Notes: generated by a model not told the origin, from the letters alone. Counted from the stretch's first letter, positions 1-5,068 are shown. The stretch: DNA of 5,068 nt from Cyanobacteria bacterium UBA8803 (GCA_003505715.1 DNXU01000091.1:1-5068), one strand, 5' to 3'. Made by a program: numbers and translations.

Positions 1-97
1 TGTGGCACAGTTTCACGCTGGATAGCATCGGTGAGAGGCTTCTGTTGAACTAGCTTGTCCTCTTCCTCCTCCTGTGGCGCAGTTTCACGCTGGACAG
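1..97 (-). repeat. Coding tandem repeat, 72-bp (24-residue) period
   Basis: Bases 1-25 and 73-97 match at 23 of 25 positions and are exactly 72 bases apart, in frame. They encode (I/V)QRET(V/A)P, and the stretch between encodes an acidic run (QEEEED) then KLVQQKPLTDA. Only one full unit plus the start of the next is visible, and the array probably continues leftwards. In this protein family such repeats form a linker between the KLTIG signature and the DUF4157 core. Confidence 0.75.
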
Positions 98-503
98 TTT
101 GTCCTTGAGCTGGCTGTTGAGTCTGAGGTGCATGAATTTGGTTCACCACCTGAGCCGCTACTTGATCGGCCTCTTGTTCGTACTTATCCCCAACCTGACC
201 AATAGTAAGCTTTGCCTGAATCGGTGGCGCTGTACTGGGAGCGAATACAGGAATATTAGCGGCGTTGTAGCCAAAGCGTTGTGCTTGTTCGAGTTGAGTT
301 TGAATGTCCGGCATTTCCTGTTGCTCAGAGGATGCCGGGTTGGGAGAAGCAAAAGGACGCATCTGCAACAAATTGTTTGCAGGTAGCTCTGCTTTTCTGG
401 CCTGGATGCCCTTACCGAAGGGGCGTGTCTGCAATTGATTTGGCGCTGGAGTAGAATCGGGTTCCCAGGACGCTTTTTTTCTAATGCGGTGTCGGGTACG
501 CAT
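1..503 (-). CDS. DUF4157 (eCIS core domain)-type protein, N-terminal 167 residues, 3' end beyond window
   Basis: This open frame runs from ATG at 503 off the left edge without a stop. It begins MRTRHRIRKK, has two similar short motifs (LQTRPF at residues 24-29, LQMRPF at 46-51), then IPVFAPS at 84-90. Residues 95-116 (IQAKLTIGQVGDKYEQEADQ, then VA) match the K-L-x-I-G-x-x-G-D-x-Y-E-x-E-A-D-x-V-A signature that precedes the DUF4157 domain. The acidic Q/E-rich linker that follows has a 24-residue period (VQRETAP at 137-143, IQRETVP at 161-167), as in cyanobacterial relatives. DUF4157 proteins are associated with extracellular contractile injection systems and often carry a C-terminal toxin or enzyme; that part and the DUF4157 core itself lie outside the window, so cargo activity is unknown. 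No signal peptide or membrane helix is visible. An in-frame stop at 537-539 and no other ATG/GTG/TTG between it and 503 support this start. Family assignment is from motif recognition. Confidence 0.85.
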   Translation of the reverse strand, partial: MRTRHRIRKKASWEPDSTPAPNQLQTRPFGKGIQARKAELPANNLLQMRPFASPNPASSEQQEMPDIQTQLEQAQRFGYNAANIPVFAPSTAPPIQAKLTIGQVGDKYEQEADQVAAQVVNQIHAPQTQQPAQGQTVQRETAPQEEEEDKLVQQKPLTDAIQRETVP

Positions 504-509
504 GACCAG

Positions 510-517
510 CCTCTCCC
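510..517 (-). promoter_or_regulatory. Ribosome binding site of the DUF4157-type gene
   Basis: On the minus strand the sequence GGGAGAGG ends six bases before the ATG at 503. It is purine-rich and matches much of the Shine-Dalgarno core, at a suitable distance, which supports the chosen start. dhaK and the DUF1574 gene have no site this good. Confidence 0.6.
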
Positions 518-602
518 ACTCAACTTGGGTTAATACTTACATATTATTATGGTGTACTCTTATTTTGACTGATTAGCCATAAATCGAATTGTTACACTCC
601 TT

Positions 603-630
603 AGCATAAAAACAACCGAATCTTTGCCAA
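603..630 (-). promoter_or_regulatory. Candidate sigma-70-type promoter for the DUF4157-type gene
   Basis: On the minus strand TTGGCA (630-625; 5 of 6 to TTGACA) is followed after 16 bases by TATGCT (608-603; 4 of 6 to TATAAT). Transcription would start near 596 and give a leader of about 90 bases. The match is by eye only; AT-rich DNA nearby could hold other -10-like hexamers, such as CATAAT around 545-550. Confidence 0.35.
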
Positions 631-639
631 TGAATTGGC
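626..639. promoter_or_regulatory. Perfect 14-bp palindrome in the divergent intergenic region
   Basis: GCCAAT-GA-ATTGGC is an inverted repeat with two perfect 6-base arms and a 2-base centre. It overlaps the -35 boxes of both candidate divergent promoters, so it may simply be the two -35 boxes facing away from each other. It could also be an operator for a dimeric regulator acting on both genes. The sequence cannot decide between these, and no known regulator site is recognised. Confidence 0.4.
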
Positions 640-662
640 TCTGCCCTCCCTCCTCATAGAGT
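635..662 (+). promoter_or_regulatory. Candidate sigma-70-type promoter for dhaK
   Basis: TTGGCT (635-640; 4 of 6 to consensus) is followed after 16 bases by TAGAGT (657-662; 4 of 6). Transcription would begin around 669 and give a leader of roughly 60 bases containing the hairpin at 666-692 and the heptamer repeat at 702-719. Both boxes are weak matches, so this is tentative. Confidence 0.25.
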
Positions 663-665
663 AAT

Positions 666-692
666 GGTGCGTTAGCTTTCGCATAACGCACC
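666..692 (+). repeat. Interspersed palindromic element, GGTGCGTTA hairpin
   Basis: Perfect 9-base arms GGTGCGTTA (666-674) and TAACGCACC (684-692) enclose a 9-base loop (GCTTTCGCA). Elements of the form GGTGCGTTA...TAACGCACCCTA are scattered in many copies through cyanobacterial intergenic regions; this one continues into CCTA like them. It lies about 36 bases upstream of dhaK, probably in its leader. No T-run follows, so it is not a classical terminator. Confidence 0.75.
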
Positions 693-701
693 CTAGAAGC
701 T

Positions 702-719
702 ATTACCAATTACCAATTA
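702..719 (+). repeat. Heptamer tandem repeat (ATTACCA), about 2.6 copies
   Basis: ATTACCA at 702-708 and 709-715 is followed by ATTA at 716-719. It belongs to the short tandem heptamer type common in cyanobacteria. It ends nine bases before the dhaK ATG and occupies most of the place where a ribosome binding site would be expected; no AGGA- or GGAG-like motif is visible there. Confidence 0.7.
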
Positions 720-728
720 AAGCTCCTG

Positions 729-1802
729 ATGAAAAAACTAATTAACCACCCCGACGACGTGGTACGCGAAAGCCTTCAAGGCATGGCCCTTGCCCATCCT
801 GACTTACTTAACGTCCACTTTGACCCCCACTTTATCTATCGGGCTGATGCACCAGTATCGGGTAAAGTGGCGATCGCCTCCGGTGGTGGTAGCGGGCATG
901 AACCCATGCACGGAGGTTTTGTGGGTATGGGGATGTTAGATGCAGCCTGTCCCGGTGAGGTATTTACTTCTCCCACACCCGATCAAATGCTAGAAGCTGC
1001 CAAGATGGTTAATGGTGGTGCGGGTGTTCTCAATATCGTCAAGAATTACAGTGGCGATGTGATGAACTTTGAAATGGCAGCAGAACTCGCCTATGCCGAA
1101 GGTATCCAGATTTTAAATATTTTAATTGATGATGATGTCGCTGTTAAAGATAGCCTCTATACCCAAGGGCGTCGGGGCGTTGGCACCACTGTCCTAGCGG
1201 AAAAAATCTGTGGTGCTGCTGCCCAACAGGGCTACGATCTCAAGCAGGTAGCCAACCTCTGCCGCCAAGTTAATCTGAACGGGCGCAGTATGGGCATGGC
1301 CTTAACCTCCTGCACCGTACCCGCTAAAGGTAGCCCCACCTTTAACCTGGGCGATCGGGAAATAGAAGTGGGGATCGGCATTCATGGAGAGCCAGGACGC
1401 CAAAGAATACCCATACAATCAGCCGATGAAATTACAGAAATGTTAGCCCTTTCTATTATTGAAGATACCCCCTATACCCGCACGGTAAGAGAGTGGAATG
1501 GCGATCGTGGGGAATGGGTTGATGTAGAACTAACCGATCCACCTTTCCAGAATGGCGATGCAGTCTTAGCCTTTGTCAACAGTATGGGTGGCACTCCCCT
1601 TTCCGAGTTGTATATTGTTTACCGCAAATTAGCTCAAATCTGCGCACAGAAGGGACTAAAAATTGTCCGTAACCTAATTGGCCCTTACATCACCTCCCTA
1701 GATATGCAAGGTTGTTCGATTACCCTGCTTAAGCTAGATGATGAGTTAATTAAACTGTGGGACGCACCAGTTAAAACACCTAGCTTGCGTTGGGGAATAT
1801 AA
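729..1802 (+). CDS. dhaK: Dihydroxyacetone kinase subunit DhaK
   Basis: The 357-residue product is almost the same length as E. coli DhaK (356) and aligns from MKKLIN at the start to the end ([13 protein letters not shown] against WDAPVHTPALNWG). DhaK binds dihydroxyacetone through a covalent hemiaminal to a histidine and presents it for phosphorylation to glycerone phosphate in the cytoplasm. The key residues are present: GGGSGH at 52-57 with His57 (E. coli His56), Asp110 in KNYSGD (Asp109), and the covalent His219 in GIGIHGEPG (His218). [12 protein letters not shown] at 133-144 and [12 protein letters not shown] at 315-326 are also conserved. The intact site argues for a true kinase subunit rather than a DhaQ-like coactivator. 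DhaK needs DhaL, with ADP/ATP and sometimes the PTS-linked DhaM, but no such gene is adjacent here: the left neighbour is divergent and the right one convergent. Ribosome binding site is weak; the start is supported by homology. One HIP1 site lies at 870-877. Confidence 0.96.
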   Translation: MKKLINHPDDVVRESLQGMALAHPDLLNVHFDPHFIYRADAPVSGKVAIASGGGSGHEPMHGGFVGMGMLDAACPGEVFTSPTPDQMLEAAKMVNGGAGVLNIVKNYSGDVMNFEMAAELAYAEGIQILNILIDDDVAVKDSLYTQGRRGVGTTVLAEKICGAAAQQGYDLKQVANLCRQVNLNGRSMGMALTSCTVPAKGSPTFNLGDREIEVGIGIHGEPGRQRIPIQSADEITEMLALSIIEDTPYTRTVREWNGDRGEWVDVELTDPPFQNGDAVLAFVNSMGGTPLSELYIVYRKLAQICAQKGLKIVRNLIGPYITSLDMQGCSITLLKLDDELIKLWDAPVKTPSLRWGI

Positions 1803-1818
1803 ATCAAAAATCAAAAAT
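1801..1818 (+). repeat. Heptamer tandem repeat (AAATCAA) across the dhaK stop
   Basis: AAATCAA at 1801-1807 and 1808-1814 is followed by AAAT at 1815-1818. The first two bases of the repeat are the last two of the dhaK TAA stop codon. It is a low-complexity heptamer repeat of the kind often seen beside cyanobacterial genes. Confidence 0.6.
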
Positions 1819-1823
1819 AATGT

Positions 1824-1879
1824 AGGGGCAAGTTGCTGTCTCAATATATTACTGCACATGATATCACTTGACTCGCCCT
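1824..1879. terminator. Weak imperfect inverted repeat between convergent genes
   Basis: AGGG (1824-1827) and CAAGT (1829-1833) can pair with CCCT (1876-1879) and ACTTG (1866-1870), with an asymmetric internal loop and a terminal loop of about 32 bases. This could be a degraded palindromic repeat or a rough bidirectional terminator for dhaK and the DUF1574 gene. No strong GC stem with a T-run is seen in this 87-base gap, so termination is only inferred from the convergent arrangement. Confidence 0.15.
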
Positions 1880-1888
1880 GATTTATTT

Positions 1889-1913
1889 ACTAATGACCAA
1901 TGACTAATGACCA
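1889..1913. repeat. Heptamer tandem repeat AC(T/C)AATG, about 3.6 copies, overlapping a 3' coding end
   Basis: ACTAATG (1889-1895), ACCAATG (1896-1902), ACTAATG (1903-1909) and ACCA (1910-1913) form a regular tandem array. On the minus strand it reads through the last codons of the DUF1574 gene, encoding SLVIGH and supplying the TAG stop at 1892-1890. The ACCAAT core is shared with the ATTACCA repeat upstream of dhaK. Confidence 0.8.
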
Positions 1914-4900
1914 AGGAATCATGGGGTCACTTGCCAAACGGTTGGACACTTCGTTGGCTCCGTAGCGGTTAAGGTGGCTGGGATCGGAGAAATAGTCTGG
2001 TTTGTCTAGTAATACATTACTCAAGTCTCGGAAAATTAGACCCCGTTCTAAGGCGATCGCGTGCATTTGTTTCTGGAATTGTTGTTCGTAGCCGCTGCGT
2101 ACCGGGTCTAAGTAATCTTTGGTTAGAGGTAGATTAACAAAAACAATATTGATATTGTTAGCCCGCGCAAATTGCATCAGTACTTCTAAAGCTTGGTCTT
2201 GTTTCCCCGTTAATTTAAAGGACTGATAGTTGGTATCATAAGCACCTGCAACTCTAGGATGGTTCTGGTAGTAAGTAGCGGGGTTAAAGCGTACTGAAAG
2301 GGGTAGAAAGCCATCAATATCAATGGCGTCTTCAGGAGCTAATTCTGACTGGGATTCGTTCAAGTTTGGGTTCTGGGGAACCGCTTGTTGAATGAGGGCA
2401 CTAAACTGTTCTCGCAGGACTGATTTGAGTTGGCTGCGTTGGGGATAAGTGGATGATACTTTTGCCAGCGACTGATTGAGCCAGTCACTAACAGATTTAT
2501 AGCTTCCCCTTAGACTGGCTAAGGATGGATCGGTTTGGTCAGATCTCGCAGATCCGCTCCCCCCTAAATTGGGGAAAGTGCCAGCATTGAGATGGGCGTA
2601 GCCTTCAGAGGTAGCGATCGCATTATAAGTAGCATCGTCCCGACCGCTGTTAAAGGCACGAGCGCCATCGGCCCAGATAATTAATTTCGGCAGTTGCTCT
2701 GGAGTTAAAATGCGGCGCACGATTAAGTCTACGACCTGAGCAGTTGCTCCATTAACAGCAAAGTTAAAGATTTCCACATCACTGTAACCCTGAGCAGCTA
2801 AGGCTTCTCGCAAAGCGAGCGGATCTACCCCCCGCAAGGCTCTGGAACTGCCCATAATCAGAACGTCAGGAGGGCCGCTTTGGACAAACCGCTGTTGGTA
2901 AAGTGCTAGCTTTTGGTCTAAGAGCGGATTATTAAAGGGCGGATTAAGCGATCGCGCTACGGCTAACAGTCCCTGGTTGGCATTGCCTCTCTTAGGGTTC
3001 GACGAATTGTCGATAATTACGCTCTTGTCTCCCTGCCGAGTAAACCCAGATGAGTTAAAGTTGTCTGTATTCTCCCCATCGCCTTGTTTTAAGGACACTT
3101 GAGGCAGGGAAAGCGATACAGGAGGTTCCTCCATTGCTGCTGCCGCCGATTCTCCGACTTGAGGCGGCGTTTTCACGCGCAGTATCTGACCCATCAGCCA
3201 GTCAACTTGAAAGGTCACTAATAAGCTCAGAAAGCCCCAAACCATTGCCACTTTGACACCTTGAGCCGTTTCGGAACTGGAACGTTGGACACCGATGGTC
3301 AGATCTTGATTGTCTAGGCTAGGAACGAACAGCTGGGAGTAACACAACAAACGCTGAACAAACCGAACAGTGGCTTGAGAAATCCACTGTAGGTCATCCT
3401 TGAGATCTTCTTCAGTTAACTCCGGCTGCTCAACCAATTCCTCCGTGGGAGCCACCAAAGCGCTGACGTAGGTATCTGGGGTAGTAAATTCCGGAGTCAC
3501 TTCTGGCGCAAGACGCCGTCTGGTGACAAAATCAACCCCGTAATTCCATACCGGAGAGGTCGCACCTGCGCAACGACCATATACTCGCACCCCACCCACT
3601 TCAGGCAGACTCAGTTGGCGCAGGAACCGGGCAATAGGTGGGCCAACTTGAGCCTGAAGGGGACAGATTGGTGCCTCGCTCATGACATGCAATAAGTCTT
3701 GCTTGCGGCGAATTTTCAGCTGAATGCCGCCTGTTGCCAAGCGCCGATCCATTTCAGGATTGAGTAACCGTTCTAGCAAAAAGGTGAGAGCCTCTAGATT
3801 GCCCTTTTGGGCTAAAGAAAATGTCGATGGAGATAATTCCTCTTCTGCTGCTGCGGGTAAATTTAGCCAGTCGATCCAGCTTGGTAACTCTTGTTCGGGA
3901 TCGAGGGAAAGTTGATGAGACTGAACCCCATACAAGGTAGCTGCTTTAAGGCCTTGAGGAGCCAGGGACTCAAATACTGCCGCGATCGCACTTACCGTTG
4001 CTTGCTGGTTGGGAACGAGAGTACCCTGACCTGCCACTAGACGACAAAATAAATGCAATGTCGCCTCTTTGAGAACCGCTCGTACTTCTATTCCCAAGGA
4101 GTTTAGGGTTTGATTTAAAAGCCTCGCGATCGCTTGGACATCACCCCACTGCGCCCAATCTTCGAGCATTTCTGCCGCAGGGGTCAAATCCACCCGCAGC
4201 ATCCATTCCGGAACCGTTTCCCCGCTGACTTGAGAGCAAATTGCCGCATCGCGGAACCCTTTGAGCTGTAAGGAGCGCAACTGCTCTACTACTGGCTCGG
4301 CTAACAATGATAGATCGGGGCTGTAGTTGGAATTGCAAATCACCCAAAGACGGCGATTTGGGAAAATGGGGGGTAGAGGATGCTCTTTGCTCTTGTCTGG
4401 TTGCCCTTGCGTGGGAAGATCTTGGATCTGGACTTTAATGCTGACTCCCAAATAACTCAGGTTAGCGCTGAGATAGCGGGCGATCGCATCTGGAGAACCA
4501 GAACGAGCAAGACTTTCCGTGGATACGATTAAGGCTTTGCGAGTGGTTGCTGTTGCCACCGATGCCTCAGGAGCAGCTTGAGGGACATTGGCATTATCAG
4601 TGGCGGTAGACTTGAGCCGAATTTCCTTGATCCAGTCTGGCCGTTGGTTTTTGACGGTACGCCCGTAAATAATAATCTGGTAGATGGGGTTTTCCAGATC
4701 TGTCGGAAAGTTAGCTCTCCCCTGCTTGCCTTGGAGCGCCTTGAGCAAGCGGTTTACTACAGTCTTAGCATCTAAACTGTCACGGCTCTCGCAGAGAATG
4801 TGGAGATTATTCCCTCTTAATCGGACTCGGAGGTACACCCCTGGTTGCCCGATGGCATCGTAAGCCCATTGAGCCAAGGAGGACGGACGACCCTTTTGAT

Positions 4901-4922
4901 TGCGCTGATCGACATCCAACAT
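1890..4922 (-). CDS. DUF1574-family SGNH-hydrolase-like membrane protein with four N-terminal modules
   Basis: This 1010-residue protein has three parts. Residues about 14-465 hold four degenerate copies of a roughly 100-residue module, each with a LH(I/L/V)-type strand, a helix, a (I/L/V)YGR-like strand and a P-x-W-containing end. Residues about 557-578 (core VWGFLSLLVTF) are one hydrophobic helix. After a polar linker (about 583-655) comes a domain (684-1000) matching cyanobacterial DUF1574 proteins and the SGNH fold: block I IMGSSR with Ser693 as probable nucleophile, block II NFAVNG with Gly725, and block V DPSH with Asp980 and His983. A plausible topology is modules in the cytoplasm and SGNH domain outside, suggesting acyl-ester chemistry on a cell-surface polymer, as for DltD- or AlgJ-like relatives; substrate is unknown. 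ATG at 4922 is the only usable start before an in-frame stop at 4953-4955; no clear ribosome binding site. Six HIP1 sites lie inside. The last residues come from a tandem repeat. Confidence 0.88.
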   Translation of the reverse strand: MLDVDQRNQKGRPSSLAQWAYDAIGQPGVYLRVRLRGNNLHILCESRDSLDAKTVVNRLLKALQGKQGRANFPTDLENPIYQIIIYGRTVKNQRPDWIKEIRLKSTATDNANVPQAAPEASVATATTRKALIVSTESLARSGSPDAIARYLSANLSYLGVSIKVQIQDLPTQGQPDKSKEHPLPPIFPNRRLWVICNSNYSPDLSLLAEPVVEQLRSLQLKGFRDAAICSQVSGETVPEWMLRVDLTPAAEMLEDWAQWGDVQAIARLLNQTLNSLGIEVRAVLKEATLHLFCRLVAGQGTLVPNQQATVSAIAAVFESLAPQGLKAATLYGVQSHQLSLDPEQELPSWIDWLNLPAAAEEELSPSTFSLAQKGNLEALTFLLERLLNPEMDRRLATGGIQLKIRRKQDLLHVMSEAPICPLQAQVGPPIARFLRQLSLPEVGGVRVYGRCAGATSPVWNYGVDFVTRRRLAPEVTPEFTTPDTYVSALVAPTEELVEQPELTEEDLKDDLQWISQATVRFVQRLLCYSQLFVPSLDNQDLTIGVQRSSSETAQGVKVAMVWGFLSLLVTFQVDWLMGQILRVKTPPQVGESAAAAMEEPPVSLSLPQVSLKQGDGENTDNFNSSGFTRQGDKSVIIDNSSNPKRGNANQGLLAVARSLNPPFNNPLLDQKLALYQQRFVQSGPPDVLIMGSSRALRGVDPLALREALAAQGYSDVEIFNFAVNGATAQVVDLIVRRILTPEQLPKLIIWADGARAFNSGRDDATYNAIATSEGYAHLNAGTFPNLGGSGSARSDQTDPSLASLRGSYKSVSDWLNQSLAKVSSTYPQRSQLKSVLREQFSALIQQAVPQNPNLNESQSELAPEDAIDIDGFLPLSVRFNPATYYQNHPRVAGAYDTNYQSFKLTGKQDQALEVLMQFARANNINIVFVNLPLTKDYLDPVRSGYEQQFQKQMHAIALERGLIFRDLSNVLLDKPDYFSDPSHLNRYGANEVSNRLASDPMIPWSLVIGH
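1923..2873 (-). other. DUF1574 / SGNH-hydrolase-like domain
   Basis: Residues about 684-1000 begin with PDVLIMGSSRALRGVDP. Ser693 takes the nucleophile place of the GDSL block, Asn724-Gly725 fits block II, WADG at 750-753 with Asn758 lies where block III is expected but lacks a clear GxND, and Asp980/His983 form the DxxH of block V. The tract DGFLPLSVRFNPATYY (870-885) and the end (FSDPSHLNRYGANEVSNRLA) are typical of the cyanobacterial family. Catalytic residues therefore look intact, though block III is atypical. Confidence 0.75.
3189..3254 (-). other. Single transmembrane helix of the DUF1574-family protein
   Basis: Residues about 557-578 are hydrophobic (VAMVWGFLSLLVTFQ, then VDWLMGQ), with Lys557 and Arg582 bounding the segment. 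It is the only clear membrane-spanning stretch in the protein and separates the repeat modules from the SGNH domain. Orientation is inferred, not shown. Confidence 0.6.
3528..4883 (-). other. Four degenerate copies of a ~100-residue module
   Basis: Copy 1 (residues 14-103) has LRGNNLHILCES, YQIIIYGR and PDWIKEIRL. Copy 2 (144-246) has AIARYLSANLSYLGV, RLWVICNS, AAICS and PEWMLRVDL. Copy 3 (261-355) has AIARLLNQTLNSLGI, LHLFCRL, AATLYG and PSWIDWLNL. Copy 4 (375-465) has LEALTFLLERLL, LLHVMSEAP, VRVYGR and SPVWNYGVDF. The shared order is helix, strand, strand with LH, helix, strand with YG, then P-x-W. Copies 2 and 3 share the helix most clearly (AIAR-L-x-x-x-L-x-x-LG). Similar short modules occur in other cyanobacterial proteins; the role is unknown. 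Boundaries are approximate. Confidence 0.65.
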
Positions 4923-5000
4923 TAGAAACTTGTTACCTGGATTGATAACGGACTACTAATTTTCCCAATAACAATCGATCATCTAATTTAAGCATACTTA

Positions 5001-5068
5001 GGGAGAGGGAGTGAGGGAGTGATGGGATGAGGGGATGAGGGAGTGAGGGGGTGAGGGAGTGAGGGGGT
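5001..5068 (+). repeat. G-rich tandem repeat, mostly 8-base period, continuing past the window
   Basis: Units close to GGGAGTGA are repeated with variants (GGGGATGA, GGGGGTGA). Runs of three or more G start at 5001, 5007, 5015, 5024, 5031, 5039, 5047, 5055 and 5063, with the last four spaced by exactly eight bases. There is almost no C in the strand. The array lies about 80 bases upstream of the DUF1574 gene. The 78 bases between (4923-5000) are AT-rich and show no convincing promoter hexamers. Confidence 0.85.

Noticed and set aside
99..386. 95-codon plus-strand open frame
   Set aside because: It lies antisense to the DUF4157-type coding region and has no recognisable motif.
474..480. Run of seven A on the coding strand near the start of the DUF4157-type gene, considered as a slippage or phase-variation site
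   Set aside because: It simply encodes Lys-Lys in frame, the frame stays open on both sides, and nothing else points to programmed slippage.
158..523. 121-codon minus-strand open frame overlapping the left gene
   Set aside because: It is in another frame than the DUF4157-type frame, which has clear family motifs, a good ribosome binding site and no stop through to the edge. The translation of this frame is Arg/Leu-rich and unrecognisable.
504..728. Riboswitch, tRNA or small RNA gene in the divergent intergenic region
   Set aside because: Apart from the palindrome, the interspersed hairpin and the heptamer repeat, no cloverleaf or known riboswitch core was visible on either strand.
702..1913. 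CRISPR-like array
   Set aside because: The repeats are contiguous heptamers without spacers and at separate places; no cas genes are present.
3724..4775. Small open frames of 63-68 codons at 3724-3915 (+), 4141-4347 (-) and 4578-4775 (+)
   Set aside because: All lie inside the DUF1574 gene in other frames, with no homology signal or ribosome binding site of note.
4923..5000. Promoter of the DUF1574 gene (TTGTTA at 4974-4969 or TTGGGA at 4968-4963 as -35)
   Set aside because: No -10 hexamer with acceptable match sits at 16-18 bases from either box, so no site is claimed.

Overview
The window looks like chromosomal DNA of a cyanobacterium, probably a filamentous or otherwise repeat-rich one. 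The evidence is seven perfect copies of the cyanobacterial HIP1 octamer GCGATCGC, starting at 870, 2053, 2614, 2948, 3982, 4126 and 4480. Chance would give about 0.1 in 5 kb. Further support comes from short tandem heptamer repeats at gene edges, a palindromic GGTGCGTTA...TAACGCACC element, and a large SGNH-type protein of a kind typical of cyanobacteria. The genus cannot be fixed from the sequence.

Layout. (1) Bases 1-503, minus strand: the first 167 codons of a gene cut by the left edge. Its N-terminus carries the signature found upstream of DUF4157, the 'eCIS core' domain of proteins linked to extracellular contractile injection systems, followed by the start of an acidic repeat with a 24-residue period. 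(2) Bases 504-728: a divergent intergenic region with two candidate promoters whose -35 boxes sit back to back in a palindrome, a cyanobacterial interspersed hairpin, and a heptamer tandem repeat. (3) Bases 729-1802, plus strand: a complete dhaK, the substrate-binding subunit of dihydroxyacetone kinase, with no dhaL on either side in this window. (4) Bases 1803-1889: a short convergent intergenic region. (5) Bases 1890-4922, minus strand: a 1010-residue protein made of four degenerate copies of a roughly 100-residue module, one transmembrane helix and a C-terminal DUF1574/SGNH-hydrolase-like domain. (6) Bases 4923-5068: the upstream region of that gene, ending in a G-rich tandem repeat of mostly 8-base units that runs off the window.

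The three genes do not form an operon and show no obvious shared pathway. The most promising lead is the truncated DUF4157-type gene, whose toxin or enzymatic part would lie to the left of base 1. The second theme is the placement of heptamer repeats at gene boundaries: just before dhaK, across its stop codon, and across the stop codon of the DUF1574 gene, where the repeat encodes the C-terminus.
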